Shown: positions 9,384 to 18,238, counted from the first letter of the stretch. The stretch is 64,000 bases of DNA from G963667675 sp964291545 (GCA_964291545.2 OZ219861.1:1240001-1304000), one strand, 5' to 3'. The notes: generated by a model not told the origin, from the sequence alone. Numbers and translations are program-made.

Positions 9384-9494
9384 ATGGCTACGGCTACTTA
9401 TAACTGTGACCGGTGCGGCCGAGTGCTCAAGGTGAACGATTCGGGGACCGCTTACTGCATAAAGTGCAAGATGACCTATAGGGTGTCTTCATAA
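9384..9494 (+). CDS. Small zinc-ribbon protein
   Basis: A 36-codon reading frame with two CxxC knuckles (CDRC and CIKC) 13 residues apart, the pattern of a minimal rubredoxin-like zinc ribbon. No transmembrane segment or other domain is present. It sits alone in the 800-bp gap between amidohydrolase copies 3 and 4, on the same strand. The ribosome binding site is weak, the nearest GGAG being about 20 bases upstream. Two intact knuckles in so short a frame make chance unlikely. Function unknown; possibilities include a nucleic-acid or protein-binding adaptor. Confidence 0.6.
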   Translation: MATATYNCDRCGRVLKVNDSGTAYCIKCKMTYRVSS

Positions 9495-9754
9495 GGAGAC
9501 AAGCCGCCGGCTAGGCGTCGCTTCCCGGCACCGTGATGGAGGCGCCTCCTGTGCAGGCCCGCAAGAGTCCCGGTTCCCGCTGATGAAAGCCGCCCACCGG
9601 CGCCGCCTCCCCAGGGAGTCCCATTGACAAGGGACGGCTAGATAACAGAAAATTCCCAATGCCGGGGAGTTGCCCAGGTCAGTTGAGCGCATCTGCTCAG
9701 ATCTTGCCCGGCGGACCGGCGAGACAAACTTAGAAGAGAGCCAGGAGACTAAGC

Positions 9755-10882
9755 ATGGGCGATTATCGAGTCGTTTCTTCAGATAACCACGTATTTGAGC
9801 CCGCGGACCTGTGGACCAGCAGGGCCCCGGCCAAGTACAAGGACAGAGCGCCGAACCTCGTATCGAGGGAAGACGGGGACTGGTGGTTCTATGACGGATA
9901 CCGGGTGCTGGGCACGGGAGCAGGCTCTCACCCAGGCCTGAGGTTCGAGAACCCTGAAGAGCTGGGCAAGCGTTCGACGATGGAGGACGTCCTGCTGGGA
10001 GGCTACATCCCCGAGGAGCACGTCAAGGACCTGGACATCGACGGCGTCGACGTAAGCATCATCTACCCCACTGTGGGCGGCACGCTGTACAGCGTACCGG
10101 ACAGCGACCTGCTGACGTCGATGACGTCGATCTACAACGACTGGCTGGCGGAGTTCTGCAAGGCGAATCCCAGGCGTCTCAAGGGCATCGCCATGCTGAA
10201 CGTGGACGACGTAACGACCAGCGTGAAGGAACTGGAACGGAGCGCCAAGCTGGGGCTGTGTGGGGGCTTCATTACGGTGCACCCGCCTGATGGAATGGGC
10301 TACGACCTGCCGATGTACGATCCTCTCTGGGCAGCGGCCCAGGACTTGGGAATACCTCTTAGCCTGCACATAGCCAGCAACCGCCCCGGCGTCGGGCAGA
10401 AGTTTGCGTCCAACGAGGATATGGAAAGAAACAATCCGGCGATGCTGGCCAACGCGGACCACTGGGTGCGCATGTCACTGGGAAGCATGATCTACGCCGG
10501 GGTCTTGGAGCGCTTTCCCGAGCTCCAGGTGGGATCGGTGGAGCACGAACTGGCCTGGGTGCCCCACTTCCTGGACAGGCTTGACTTCACGTACTCCCAG
10601 CGGCCTTCGGGGATAAAGGGTTACCGGTTCCAGGACGGGGCATTGCCCAGCGACTTCTTCCACCGCCAGGTGTTCCTGGGGTTCCAGGAGGATGCATTGG
10701 GCATCCAGTTGAGGGACATCATCGGCATCGACCAGATGCAGTGGGGCTCGGACTATCCCCACGGAGAGGGGACGTTCCCCCGGAGCCGGGAGATAATCGA
10801 GGAAATCCTGGAGGACTGCACGGAGGAGGAAAAGGCGAAGATAGTGGGAGGCAACGCCACCAGGGTCTACAATCTGGACTAG
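9755..10882 (+). CDS. Amidohydrolase-2 family protein, copy 4
   Basis: A 375-residue paralog with the N-terminal SSDNHVFEPADLW, a metal His in LSLHIASNR and GSDYPHGEG near the end. It carries a short insert relative to copies 1-3 after the metal-His strand (about residues 210-230, VGQKFASNEDMERN), next to where substrate would enter, so its specificity probably differs. It is the most diverged of the four. A hairpin terminator follows directly, and a ribosome binding site (AGCCAGGAG) precedes the ATG. Confidence 0.9.
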   Translation: MGDYRVVSSDNHVFEPADLWTSRAPAKYKDRAPNLVSREDGDWWFYDGYRVLGTGAGSHPGLRFENPEELGKRSTMEDVLLGGYIPEEHVKDLDIDGVDVSIIYPTVGGTLYSVPDSDLLTSMTSIYNDWLAEFCKANPRRLKGIAMLNVDDVTTSVKELERSAKLGLCGGFITVHPPDGMGYDLPMYDPLWAAAQDLGIPLSLHIASNRPGVGQKFASNEDMERNNPAMLANADHWVRMSLGSMIYAGVLERFPELQVGSVEHELAWVPHFLDRLDFTYSQRPSGIKGYRFQDGALPSDFFHRQVFLGFQEDALGIQLRDIIGIDQMQWGSDYPHGEGTFPRSREIIEEILEDCTEEEKAKIVGGNATRVYNLD

Positions 10883-10918
10883 GGGCCTACCGGCAGGCGG
10901 GCCTGATTGGCTGATGTG

Positions 10919-10949
10919 AACAGGCGCCCGTTAACGGGCGCCTGTTTGT
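10919..10949 (+). terminator. Hairpin terminator after amidohydrolase copy 4
   Basis: A perfect stem (CAGGCGCCCG / CGGGCGCCTG, extendable by two A-T pairs) with a TTAA loop, followed by TTTGTG. The U-tract is short. The CAGGCGC core is shared with the terminator after copy 3. Confidence 0.75.
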
Positions 10950-11105
10950 GCGATTGGAGTAGTGTATTTTGGGGTTGGCGACCTAATTAGTTATTCCTCG
11001 TATACTCGTCCCCTATGTCAAGGTGGGGATTGTGAGATACAGTTAGAGAATCTCTGAAACAGAACATTACCGGGCTGGTGGAATACATGTGAGAGAGGAA
11101 GCAAG

Positions 11106-12893
11106 ATGCCTGTTCAGCGTTACTCAGTAAACCAGTACCCTGTGGAGACACTGTTAACGTGGATCAAAACCGATGAAATCGCGATCCCCGATATTCAGCG
11201 TCCCTTCGTATGGAACGCAGTAAGGGTGCGTGATTTTATCGATTCGCTTTATCGGGGCTATCCTGTGGGGTATCTCATCGCCTGGCGAAACCCTAACGTT
11301 CGTTTGAAGGACGGCACGCAATCAACAGGGAAGCGTATCCTGGTTGACGGTCAGCAACGCGTGACGGCCCTCTTAGCGGCTCTGCTTAGACAACAGGTCG
11401 TCACTAAAGACTACAAACGGACTCGGGTCTCTATAGCCTTTCATCCTACAGAGGAACGCTTTGAAGTAACAAACGCCGCCATTCGCAAGAATCCATCTTG
11501 GATTGCCGATATCTCCACAGTCTTCGCGGCCGAAGCATGGATGGGCGAAATCGTGGACAAGTACTGCGAACTGAATGATAGCGCCAACAAACGTACTATA
11601 GACAATAGTATGAGACAACTAGAGGGTATCAAGAATAATGCTCTGGGCGTCATCGAGTTGAATGCTGATCTTGATGTAGAGACAGTCACCGAGATATTTG
11701 TTCGCATTAACTCCCAGGGCGTTACCCTTAACGCTGCGGATTTCGCTATGTCCAAGATGGCGGCCAGCGATCAGTACAACGGCCACTTGCTAAGAAAGTG
11801 CATCGACTACTTCTGTCATCTGGCAGTCGCACCGCAGGAATACGAGACTTTGGCCAAGGACGATGATTTCGCCTCAACCGACTACTTCCGCTCCCTCAGG
11901 TGGCTGAAGGATGAAAAGGAAGACCTCTACGACCCCTCCTACACTGATATGCTTCGAGTATCCTTTACTTCTGAGTTCAAACGTGGCCGATTGGAAGATT
12001 TGGTCGCGCTGCTTTCAGGGCGTAATTTCGAGACCCGGACTCATGAGGAAACCATTGCGGAAGACACCTTCCGCAGGCTCAAACATGGGGTTCTGCGCTA
12101 CATCAACGAGTACAATTTCAAGCAGTTTGTCACGGTTTTACGCTCGGCAGGCTTTGAAGATTCATCGCTAGTCAGGTCTCAGAACACCATTAATTTCGCT
12201 TATATTCTCTTTCTGACCCTCCGAGCCGAAATGGTGCCACCCGCCGAAATCGAAACCCTGGTGCGCCGATGGTTCGTGATGTCGGTCCTAACCGGGAGAT
12301 ACACCGGCAATCCAGAAACCACTTTCAGTGTGGACATTCGAGGCATTGACCAGCAAGGAGCACGTAGCTATCTTGACGCTATAGAACAGGCCGAGCTTTC
12401 CGACGCTTTCTGGAATGTGGGGCTTCCTCAGCAAATGGACACGCCAGTCGCCAGTAGTCCCTACTTTAATGTCTTTTTGGCAAGCCAAGTCATTGGCCCT
12501 GATAAGGGATTCCTTTCTAGCCATATCACCGTACCCAACCTGCTAGAGGGCCAGTGGCACATTCACCATGTATTCCCTAAGCACTACCTCATCAACAAAA
12601 AGGGCCTGAAGCGTAACCAATACAACCAGATCGCCAACTACGTGGTGATGGAACCAGCAATAAACATCGCCATTGGGAGCACACCCCCGGCTACCTATTT
12701 TTCGCAATTGCGGGAGCAATGTAGAACTGGTGAGCCTCGCTATGGTGGGATAACCGATGCCGGTCAACTGCAGCAAAACTTCGAGGCACACTGTATACCC
12801 GGCGATATGGAACCTGACAACTACGAGGGGTTTCTACAGGAACGCCGAAAACTCATGGCCGCCAAAATTAGGGATTACTACAAGGGACTGTAG
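11106..12893 (+). CDS. GmrSD/DUF262-type nuclease (putative phage defence)
   Basis: A 595-residue protein with a DUF262 N-terminal domain and a DUF1524 HNH-type C-terminus, as in GmrSD type IV restriction enzymes that attack modified phage DNA. DUF262 marks are IPDIQRPFVW (about residues 26-35), DGQQR (81-85, the ParB/Srx-like nucleotidase motif) and FVRINSQG. The C-terminal nuclease motif is HIHHVFP (485-491) with a downstream Asn. Both halves, separate subunits in some systems, are fused here. GC content is visibly lower than in the neighbours and no methylase, BREX or other defence gene flanks it, which suggests recent transfer of a stand-alone defence gene. The ribosome binding site GAGGAAG is good. 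Confidence 0.85.
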   Translation: MPVQRYSVNQYPVETLLTWIKTDEIAIPDIQRPFVWNAVRVRDFIDSLYRGYPVGYLIAWRNPNVRLKDGTQSTGKRILVDGQQRVTALLAALLRQQVVTKDYKRTRVSIAFHPTEERFEVTNAAIRKNPSWIADISTVFAAEAWMGEIVDKYCELNDSANKRTIDNSMRQLEGIKNNALGVIELNADLDVETVTEIFVRINSQGVTLNAADFAMSKMAASDQYNGHLLRKCIDYFCHLAVAPQEYETLAKDDDFASTDYFRSLRWLKDEKEDLYDPSYTDMLRVSFTSEFKRGRLEDLVALLSGRNFETRTHEETIAEDTFRRLKHGVLRYINEYNFKQFVTVLRSAGFEDSSLVRSQNTINFAYILFLTLRAEMVPPAEIETLVRRWFVMSVLTGRYTGNPETTFSVDIRGIDQQGARSYLDAIEQAELSDAFWNVGLPQQMDTPVASSPYFNVFLASQVIGPDKGFLSSHITVPNLLEGQWHIHHVFPKHYLINKKGLKRNQYNQIANYVVMEPAINIAIGSTPPATYFSQLREQCRTGEPRYGGITDAGQLQQNFEAHCIPGDMEPDNYEGFLQERRKLMAAKIRDYYKGL

Positions 12894-13091
12894 CAACTCT
12901 GGGGAAACCAAGTAGTTGTCAGCGTAATCCGCCTATCTTGGACTGAATCTCAAGCCGAGATCGTCTTTGGAGCTGGCAGCACACTAATGCAGATTATTAC
13001 TTGTTGACGCTGACCTGAAAATTTCGGCATTGGGACGGATAAGTTAGAGGGTGCTTGGACAGAAGCCCTCCCCGATGCTTGGACAGGCGGG

Positions 13092-15419
13092 TTAGGGGTC
13101 GTTGACACTTTTGGTGGCGACGGCTCCGGCGTCGACGAGGCGCTGGTAGTCGGCGCCAAGGCCGTGCTCTTCTAAAATTTCGCGAGCGTTGCTGCCGGGT
13201 CTTGGCGCTTGTTTTCCGGGACGGACGGGGGTGCGCGAGAGGCGGAACGCCGGGCCGCAGGTGGTGACCAGGCCGATGCCCTCGTGCTCGCGTGTAAGGC
13301 TAAGGCCGTGGGCCACAGCCCAGGGGTCGACCATGAGCTCGGCGAAGTCCGAAACCACGGAGTGGGCCCCGGCGCCGGCGGCATTCAGCAGGTCCACCCA
13401 AACCTGGACGGGCTTGGCCCGGAAGCGCTCCTGCAGGGCATCGGCCAGGGACTGGCCCCGCAGGTCCTGGATTCCGCCGAGGCCGTCTATGGCGGCGATA
13501 CGGGGCAGGTCGGATTTCCGGGCGCCCAGGAAGAACCAGCCGTCCTTGGCCTGGTAGCAGCGTTGCAAGGGGCCGTCGCCCAGGGCATGCCGGCCCCGGG
13601 GCTCGTCCCAGACCTTGCCTTGGTACGACTGCATGAAAAGCGACTGCATGGTCATGGTGGTATAGGCCAGGGCTGAGTCCAGGGACTGTCCCTCTCCGGT
13701 GCGCCGCCGGTGGAGCAAGGCCAGGGCGACGCCATAAGTGGCCATGAATCCGGTGCCGTAGTCGCTGGTGGGACTGGCCTGCAGCAGGGGAGAGCCGTCG
13801 CCGCCGAAACGGAGGGACATGCCCGTAACGGACTGGGCGCAGGGGTCGTGGGCCGCGCGTTGGGCCCAGGGACCGAGGTGGCCGTAGGCGTTGACCGAGG
13901 CGAAGATGACGTTGGGGTTGCGCTTGCGTATCTCGTCGTAACCCAGGCCCAGCCCCTTCAGTTTACCCATGCGGAAGCTCTGAATCACCACGTCGGCCCT
14001 TTCCAGGAACTTCCACAAGACGTTACGGCCTTCATCGGTCTTGAGGTCCAAGTAGATGCTGCGCTTGCCCTGGTTTACGTCGTTGTGCAGGACCATGGTG
14101 AAATTCCGTTCTTTGCGGTTGGGGTTGTCGACCCTGATGACGTCTGCGCCGAACTCGGCCAAAGTGCGGCCCAGCGTGGGACCGGCGAGCTCGATGCACA
14201 GGTCGACAACCCGCACGCCCTGCAAGGCGGAGCGCAGGGTTGCCTCGGCAGCAGGCGCGGTGCTACCGGACGGGGATGAAGCCAACTGGGAAAGGACCTC
14301 ATCACGGTGCTGGTCTGGCGCCGGGGCGGGCCCCCGTACTTCGCCGGGGGTGCGGGCCAGGCGGACGTTGACGCCGGGCTGGAGCATCTTGCCGTAGGTT
14401 GGGTCGTCGACCTGGATAACCATCTTGGACTCACGGGCCTGGGGATGGTCCATCCATTCCTGGCTGGTGCGGCACACCACGGCCTCGCTGCCCGCTTCGG
14501 CCACCAGGTCTTCCCATTCCTGGGCGGTGCGGGTCATGAACAGCGCCTGGGCGCGCTTGAGAGTTTCGGCCAAGAACTCGGGGTCGCGGTCGAGGGCGTC
14601 GAAATCGAGCGCGGTCTTGGGCTGCCAGTCGGCAATGCCGGCGGCCTCCTGGAACTGGCGCCAATTGAGGTTGGTGTAGCCGCTGAAGTAGAGCCAGCGG
14701 TCGTCCTTGCAGCGATAGAAGCCGTCCCATGCGCCGCGGTATTGGGTGGGTCCGAAACTATCGGCGGCGTATGGGAAGTTTGGGCCTTCGACGGGGTCGT
14801 GGAAGCTGATGCCCCGGTAGGCATTGGTGGCGAACATGCCGTCGTACAAAGGAGTCTCGACGTGCTGGCCCAAGCCGTCGCGCTCGCGGGCGTTGAGGGC
14901 CATGGCGATGGCCACAGCGGCGTGGAATGCGCCAAAGGTGGATGCGGTGGGTATGGCGGAATAGACGGGCTCGTCGACGCCGTCCTCCCTGGGCTCCAGC
15001 AGGAAGGTGGTGGTGGCGGCGCCAATCACGCCTTCCCAGGCGGGCACGGCGGCCCTGGGGTCGTCGGAGGCGAAGCCGGGGATGGAGCAGTAGACGAGGC
15101 GGGGGTTGGCCTGGAGCATTTCCTCCGGGCCGATGCCCAAGCGCTTGGCGACTCCGGGACGGAAGTTTTCCACTACGACGTCGGCGTCACGGACCAACGC
15201 CTGGGCCGTGGACAGGTCGTCCTTTTGCTTGAGGTCCAGGAGGATGCTGCGCTTGCCGCGGTTCCAGGTGGCGTTGGCGGGGGTCTTCCAACGGGGGCCG
15301 CCCGGCGGGTCGACCTTGATGACGTCGGCGCCGTAGTCCGCCAGCAGCATGCCGGTCAAGGGGCCGGCGATGTAATGTCCGAAGTCGATTACGCGTATAC
15401 CATCCAGGGCGCCGGGCAT
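13092..15419 (-). CDS. Tandem CaiB/BaiF family III CoA-transferase
   Basis: A 775-residue fusion of two family III CoA-transferase domains (about 1-370 and 395-775), which move CoA between carboxylic acids. Each begins with the family signature (LDGIRVIDFGHYIAGPLTG; LQGVRVVDLCIELAGPTLG) and contains RGKRSILLDLK or GKRSIYLDLK and a GLGQ or GEGQ turn. The second domain keeps the catalytic aspartate (Asp553 in SDYGTG). The equivalent stretch of the first domain (about 155-165, IPTASTFGA) has none, so only the second half should form the acyl-enzyme. DddD-type fusions have a similar layout, but I cannot assign that substrate. The start has AGGAGG seven bases upstream. It is a single gene. Confidence 0.9.
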   Translation of the reverse strand: MPGALDGIRVIDFGHYIAGPLTGMLLADYGADVIKVDPPGGPRWKTPANATWNRGKRSILLDLKQKDDLSTAQALVRDADVVVENFRPGVAKRLGIGPEEMLQANPRLVYCSIPGFASDDPRAAVPAWEGVIGAATTTFLLEPREDGVDEPVYSAIPTASTFGAFHAAVAIAMALNARERDGLGQHVETPLYDGMFATNAYRGISFHDPVEGPNFPYAADSFGPTQYRGAWDGFYRCKDDRWLYFSGYTNLNWRQFQEAAGIADWQPKTALDFDALDRDPEFLAETLKRAQALFMTRTAQEWEDLVAEAGSEAVVCRTSQEWMDHPQARESKMVIQVDDPTYGKMLQPGVNVRLARTPGEVRGPAPAPDQHRDEVLSQLASSPSGSTAPAAEATLRSALQGVRVVDLCIELAGPTLGRTLAEFGADVIRVDNPNRKERNFTMVLHNDVNQGKRSIYLDLKTDEGRNVLWKFLERADVVIQSFRMGKLKGLGLGYDEIRKRNPNVIFASVNAYGHLGPWAQRAAHDPCAQSVTGMSLRFGGDGSPLLQASPTSDYGTGFMATYGVALALLHRRRTGEGQSLDSALAYTTMTMQSLFMQSYQGKVWDEPRGRHALGDGPLQRCYQAKDGWFFLGARKSDLPRIAAIDGLGGIQDLRGQSLADALQERFRAKPVQVWVDLLNAAGAGAHSVVSDFAELMVDPWAVAHGLSLTREHEGIGLVTTCGPAFRLSRTPVRPGKQAPRPGSNAREILEEHGLGADYQRLVDAGAVATKSVNDP

Positions 15420-15552
15420 GTTTGCCTCCTGAGAGTGGGGGTTGAATTATTGCGGAGGAGCCGGTGGCTTGGGCCACGAGTATGATACTTACGGTCTCTG
15501 CTGTTGACAAGGACGGGGCGGAATGACGGGAGATGTCGCCCTTGCGGGGACC

Positions 15553-15599
15553 CGGCTGTCCATTCGCCCTTCGATTTCCCTCAGGACGAACGGACAGCC
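15553..15599. repeat. Palindromic repeat, family A, second copy
   Basis: GGCTGTCCATTC and GAACGGACAGCC form a 12-bp stem with one mismatch. It is the same element as 1163-1207, and its right end runs into the tandem array. Confidence 0.7.
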
Positions 15600-15790
15600 T
15601 AGTTGCGGGCCATGCAATAGTCTGGATGGGAAGGGCGAAAGGGCAGCCTAGTTGCGGGCCATGCAATGGTCTGGATGGGAATGGCGAAAGGGCAGCCTAG
15701 TTGTGGGCCATGCAATGGTCTGGATGGGAATGGCGAAAGGGCAGCCTAGTTGCGGGCCATGCAATGGTCTGGATGGGAAGGGGGAACGGA
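15595..15790. repeat. Tandem array, four copies of a 49-bp unit
   Basis: Units start at 15595, 15644, 15693 and 15742 with CAGCCTAGTTGCGGGCCATG and differ at only a few bases. The units are contiguous with no variable spacers, so this is not a CRISPR array. The first unit begins inside the family A palindrome, suggesting the array grew by slippage from its right flank. The unit length is not a multiple of three. Confidence 0.92.
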
Positions 15791-15876
15791 CGGCCTCGGC
15801 CGAGGCAATTCATGGTCTTAGTTCGGTCGAGTGGGGGAAGTTCCCAGTGAGCCATAAGGTGGTTGAGGGCGCAGGA

Positions 15877-15909
15877 TTTTAGATTCCTCGGCTTCGCTCG
15901 GAATGACAG
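15877..15909. repeat. Dispersed repeat, family B
   Basis: TTTTAGATTCCTCGGCTTCG followed by CTCGGAATGACAG. It is identical over its length to the copy at 20767-20799. Confidence 0.8.
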
Positions 15910-16139
15910 GGGAGGTGAGAGAGGCAGTGGAGGCTGGAATGGGTGTGGGTGTGATCGGGCCGGCGGCGATTGGCGGTTAAGGGTGGGTCTTCCTGTGCGT
16001 AGACAGCTTCAATTGGGCGATGCTACTATGCCGCCAAATAGGGGGACCAGTATCGGTCGGTGAAGCGGAATGCGCGGGACACTGCGCAGCGCCGAGGATC
16101 CCCGTAAACGGCTGAGAATTTGTTGACTGGGGTGAGGTT

Positions 16140-17249
16140 ATGGCAATGCTAACGGCCCCGAGTGCTGTTTCCATGGACCCGGAAAAGCTGGGACAGGTGG
16201 AGGATCTGTTCCGGCAGCAGATAGCGGAGGGCATACATCCCGGGGCAGGGCTGGCGGTGTACCGGTACGGGAAGCCGGTGCTGGACATTCAAGGCGGGCT
16301 GGCCGACGCGGATGCGGGGAGGGCGGTGACGGGCGAGACTATGTTCGTGCTGATGTCGTCGACCAAGCCCCTGGCGGCGGCCTGCATGTATCTGTTGAAG
16401 GAGCGGGGCCAGTTGGATTGGGAGGATGCGATCTGCAAGCACTGGCCGGAGTTCGGCAAGAACGGCAAGGAAGGGGTGACGATTAATCACGTCATGACCC
16501 ACCAGGGGGGCTTTCCGATTACGCCCAAGGACCTGCCATGGACCGACTGGAGCGACTGGGGCAAGGTGGTGCAGGCCATGGAGGATGCGACGCCGACGTT
16601 CACCCCGGGAGAGGTGTTCGCCTACCATCCGGTCAACTACGGCTGGGTGATAGCGGAGCTTGTACGCAGGATAGACGGGCGGGAGTTCAGCCGATTCTTG
16701 TCCGAGGAAATCACGGGTCCGCTGGGCATGAAGGATACCTACGTGGGGCTTCCCGCGGACCTGGAAGACAGGGTTGCCAAGATCCAGTTGATGGAGGAGG
16801 ACGCGGACCCCAACGGAGTTGTATTGAGGTACAACCGGCCGGAGATGCACCGGTCGGTGGTGCCGGCAGCGTGCGGGATCGCATCGGCGGGCGACCTGGC
16901 CAGGTTCTACGCCATGCTGGAGCGGGGCGGCGCGCTGGATGGGACGCGGGTTTTCGGAGAAGGCACGATTAAAGAAGCGGTCAAGGTGCGGGTGGAGGCG
17001 GCGGACGCTATTACCGGACTGTTTGCCCGGCGGTCATTGGGCTTAGTGATCGCCGACGAGCGGATGGGAAAGTCGGCAGGCAACCCATACAACACCTTTG
17101 GCCACGGGGGCGTCGGGACGTCCATGGGCTGGGCGGACACGGACTCCGGCCTGGCGATGGCCTACATCACCAACGGGTGCCGGGCCAAGGAGAGCAATGA
17201 CCGGCGGCTGGCGGAGATATCGCAGGCGGTGAGGGAGGCCTGCTGTTAG
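16140..17249 (+). CDS. Serine hydrolase, beta-lactamase/esterase family
   Basis: A 369-residue member of the class C beta-lactamase-like family (EstB-type esterases and related enzymes). The SxxK catalytic motif is Ser73-Ser-Thr-Lys76. A Tyr-containing loop (FAYHPVNYGW) stands where the second motif is expected, and GHGGVGTSMGW near the C-terminus replaces the KTG box. No signal peptide is seen, so it is probably cytoplasmic and more likely an esterase than a resistance enzyme. Its 3' end overlaps the convergent aldo/keto reductase gene by 4 bp. Confidence 0.88.
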   Translation: MAMLTAPSAVSMDPEKLGQVEDLFRQQIAEGIHPGAGLAVYRYGKPVLDIQGGLADADAGRAVTGETMFVLMSSTKPLAAACMYLLKERGQLDWEDAICKHWPEFGKNGKEGVTINHVMTHQGGFPITPKDLPWTDWSDWGKVVQAMEDATPTFTPGEVFAYHPVNYGWVIAELVRRIDGREFSRFLSEEITGPLGMKDTYVGLPADLEDRVAKIQLMEEDADPNGVVLRYNRPEMHRSVVPAACGIASAGDLARFYAMLERGGALDGTRVFGEGTIKEAVKVRVEAADAITGLFARRSLGLVIADERMGKSAGNPYNTFGHGGVGTSMGWADTDSGLAMAYITNGCRAKESNDRRLAEISQAVREACC

Positions 17250-18238
17250 GGGTCCATCAACTGCGGAGGGCTGGTGTCGATGCCGTGCTTGGCAAACACC
17301 TGGTCTATCTGACGCAAGTCCGTTCCGGATAGGGCCCAATGCAAGGCGCCCAGGTTGTCTTCCAGTTCCGCCACGTTGGTCACGCCGGGGATGGCGATGC
17401 CCACGGCAGGGTTGTCGAGGACCCAGCGCAGGACAAGCTGAGGCAGCGTCTTGCCCAGGCCGGCGGCGATGGGCTTCAGATCGTCGACCAGCCGTATGTT
17501 CCGCTCCCAAACGTCGTCGGCGAACATTCCGATGATTATTTCGCCCACGTCGCCCTTGCCACGCCAGTCCGAGTCCCTGAAATTCTTCTGCGCGGCGTGG
17601 GTTCCCGTCAGCAGGCCGTTGCCCAGTGGGCCCCAGGCCATGAAGCCGATGCCCTTTTCCCGGCAGTAGGGAATAATCTCGTCCTCCATGCGCCGGTCAA
17701 AGACATTGTAGTGGTACTGGACGACGTCGATTCGGAGGCTTTTCTCGCACTCTTTGAGTCCGTCCAGGCTGTAGTTGCTGACGCCTACTGATCGGACCTT
17801 GCCCTGCTGGAGAACTGTGTCGAGGGCGCCCATGGTCTCTTCGACGGGGGTATGCTTGTCGGGGAAGTGGACCAGCAGCACGTCGATGTAGTCGGTCTGC
17901 ATCCGCTGCAGGCTCTGGTCGACCAGGGGAAGGATTGACTCCCGGCGGCCGTCGCGGCCCCTATCCCGGCCTACCTGGGAGCCCTGCCAGCCCAGGCCGC
18001 ACTTGGTGACCACCACCACGTCTTTGCGGCGGGAGCCCAGGACTCGGCCCAGCATGATTTCGGATTCTCCGCCGGCGTAATTCGGGGCGGTGTCGAAGCA
18101 GGTAATTCCCAGGTCGACGGCCCGGTCTATAGCGGCGGCCATGCCCTCGTAACCCTCAGGCCACCCCGAGGCGTCGTAGCAGCCTATTCCAAGGGCTGAA
18201 ACCGTTATGTCTGTGGGACCAAGCGCTCGGTATTCCAT
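17246..18238 (-). CDS. Aldo/keto reductase (complete catalytic tetrad)
   Basis: A 330-residue NADPH-dependent aldo/keto reductase with all four catalytic residues: Asp49 (FDTAPNY), Tyr54, Lys79 (VVVTKCG) and His124 (LLVHFPD). The C-terminal cofactor region (NPAVGIAIPGVTN) is normal. The start MEYRALGPTD is chosen because GGAGGT lies eight bases upstream; a longer frame to 18310 adds 24 residues with no family resemblance. A close paralog at 25347-26354 has lost two tetrad residues. Substrate unknown. Confidence 0.92.
   Translation of the reverse strand: MEYRALGPTDITVSALGIGCYDASGWPEGYEGMAAAIDRAVDLGITCFDTAPNYAGGESEIMLGRVLGSRRKDVVVVTKCGLGWQGSQVGRDRGRDGRRESILPLVDQSLQRMQTDYIDVLLVHFPDKHTPVEETMGALDTVLQQGKVRSVGVSNYSLDGLKECEKSLRIDVVQYHYNVFDRRMEDEIIPYCREKGIGFMAWGPLGNGLLTGTHAAQKNFRDSDWRGKGDVGEIIIGMFADDVWERNIRLVDDLKPIAAGLGKTLPQLVLRWVLDNPAVGIAIPGVTNVAELEDNLGALHWALSGTDLRQIDQVFAKHGIDTSPPQLMDP

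Larger units (their letters stand above)
15420..16139. other. Intergenic region filled with repeats
   Basis: 720 bases without a supported gene between divergent genes. It holds a family A palindrome, a 4 x 49 bp tandem array and a family B element. The right 200 bases (about 15940-16139) show nothing I recognise; GAGGT before the ATG at 16140 is the serine hydrolase ribosome binding site. Confidence 0.7.

Noticed and set aside
13092..15419. DMSP CoA-transferase/lyase DddD
   Set aside because: The layout is similar, but I cannot identify DddD-specific residues and no DMSP transporter or dddBCR gene is adjacent.
14307..15485. A 392-residue plus-strand open frame opposite the tandem CoA-transferase
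   Set aside because: It lies fully antisense to a gene with clear family motifs, is low in complexity (Gly/Val/Ala-rich) and has no recognisable domain. It is a GC-driven shadow. The same applies to 20910-22145, 2364-2942, 3153-3944, 6522-7487 and 60757-62076.
15595..15790. CRISPR array
   Set aside because: The repeat units are contiguous 49-bp copies without unique spacers, and no cas genes are near.
15652..15882. A small plus-strand frame across the tandem array
   Set aside because: It consists of repeat units read in shifting frames (49 bp is not divisible by three) and has no independent coding signal.
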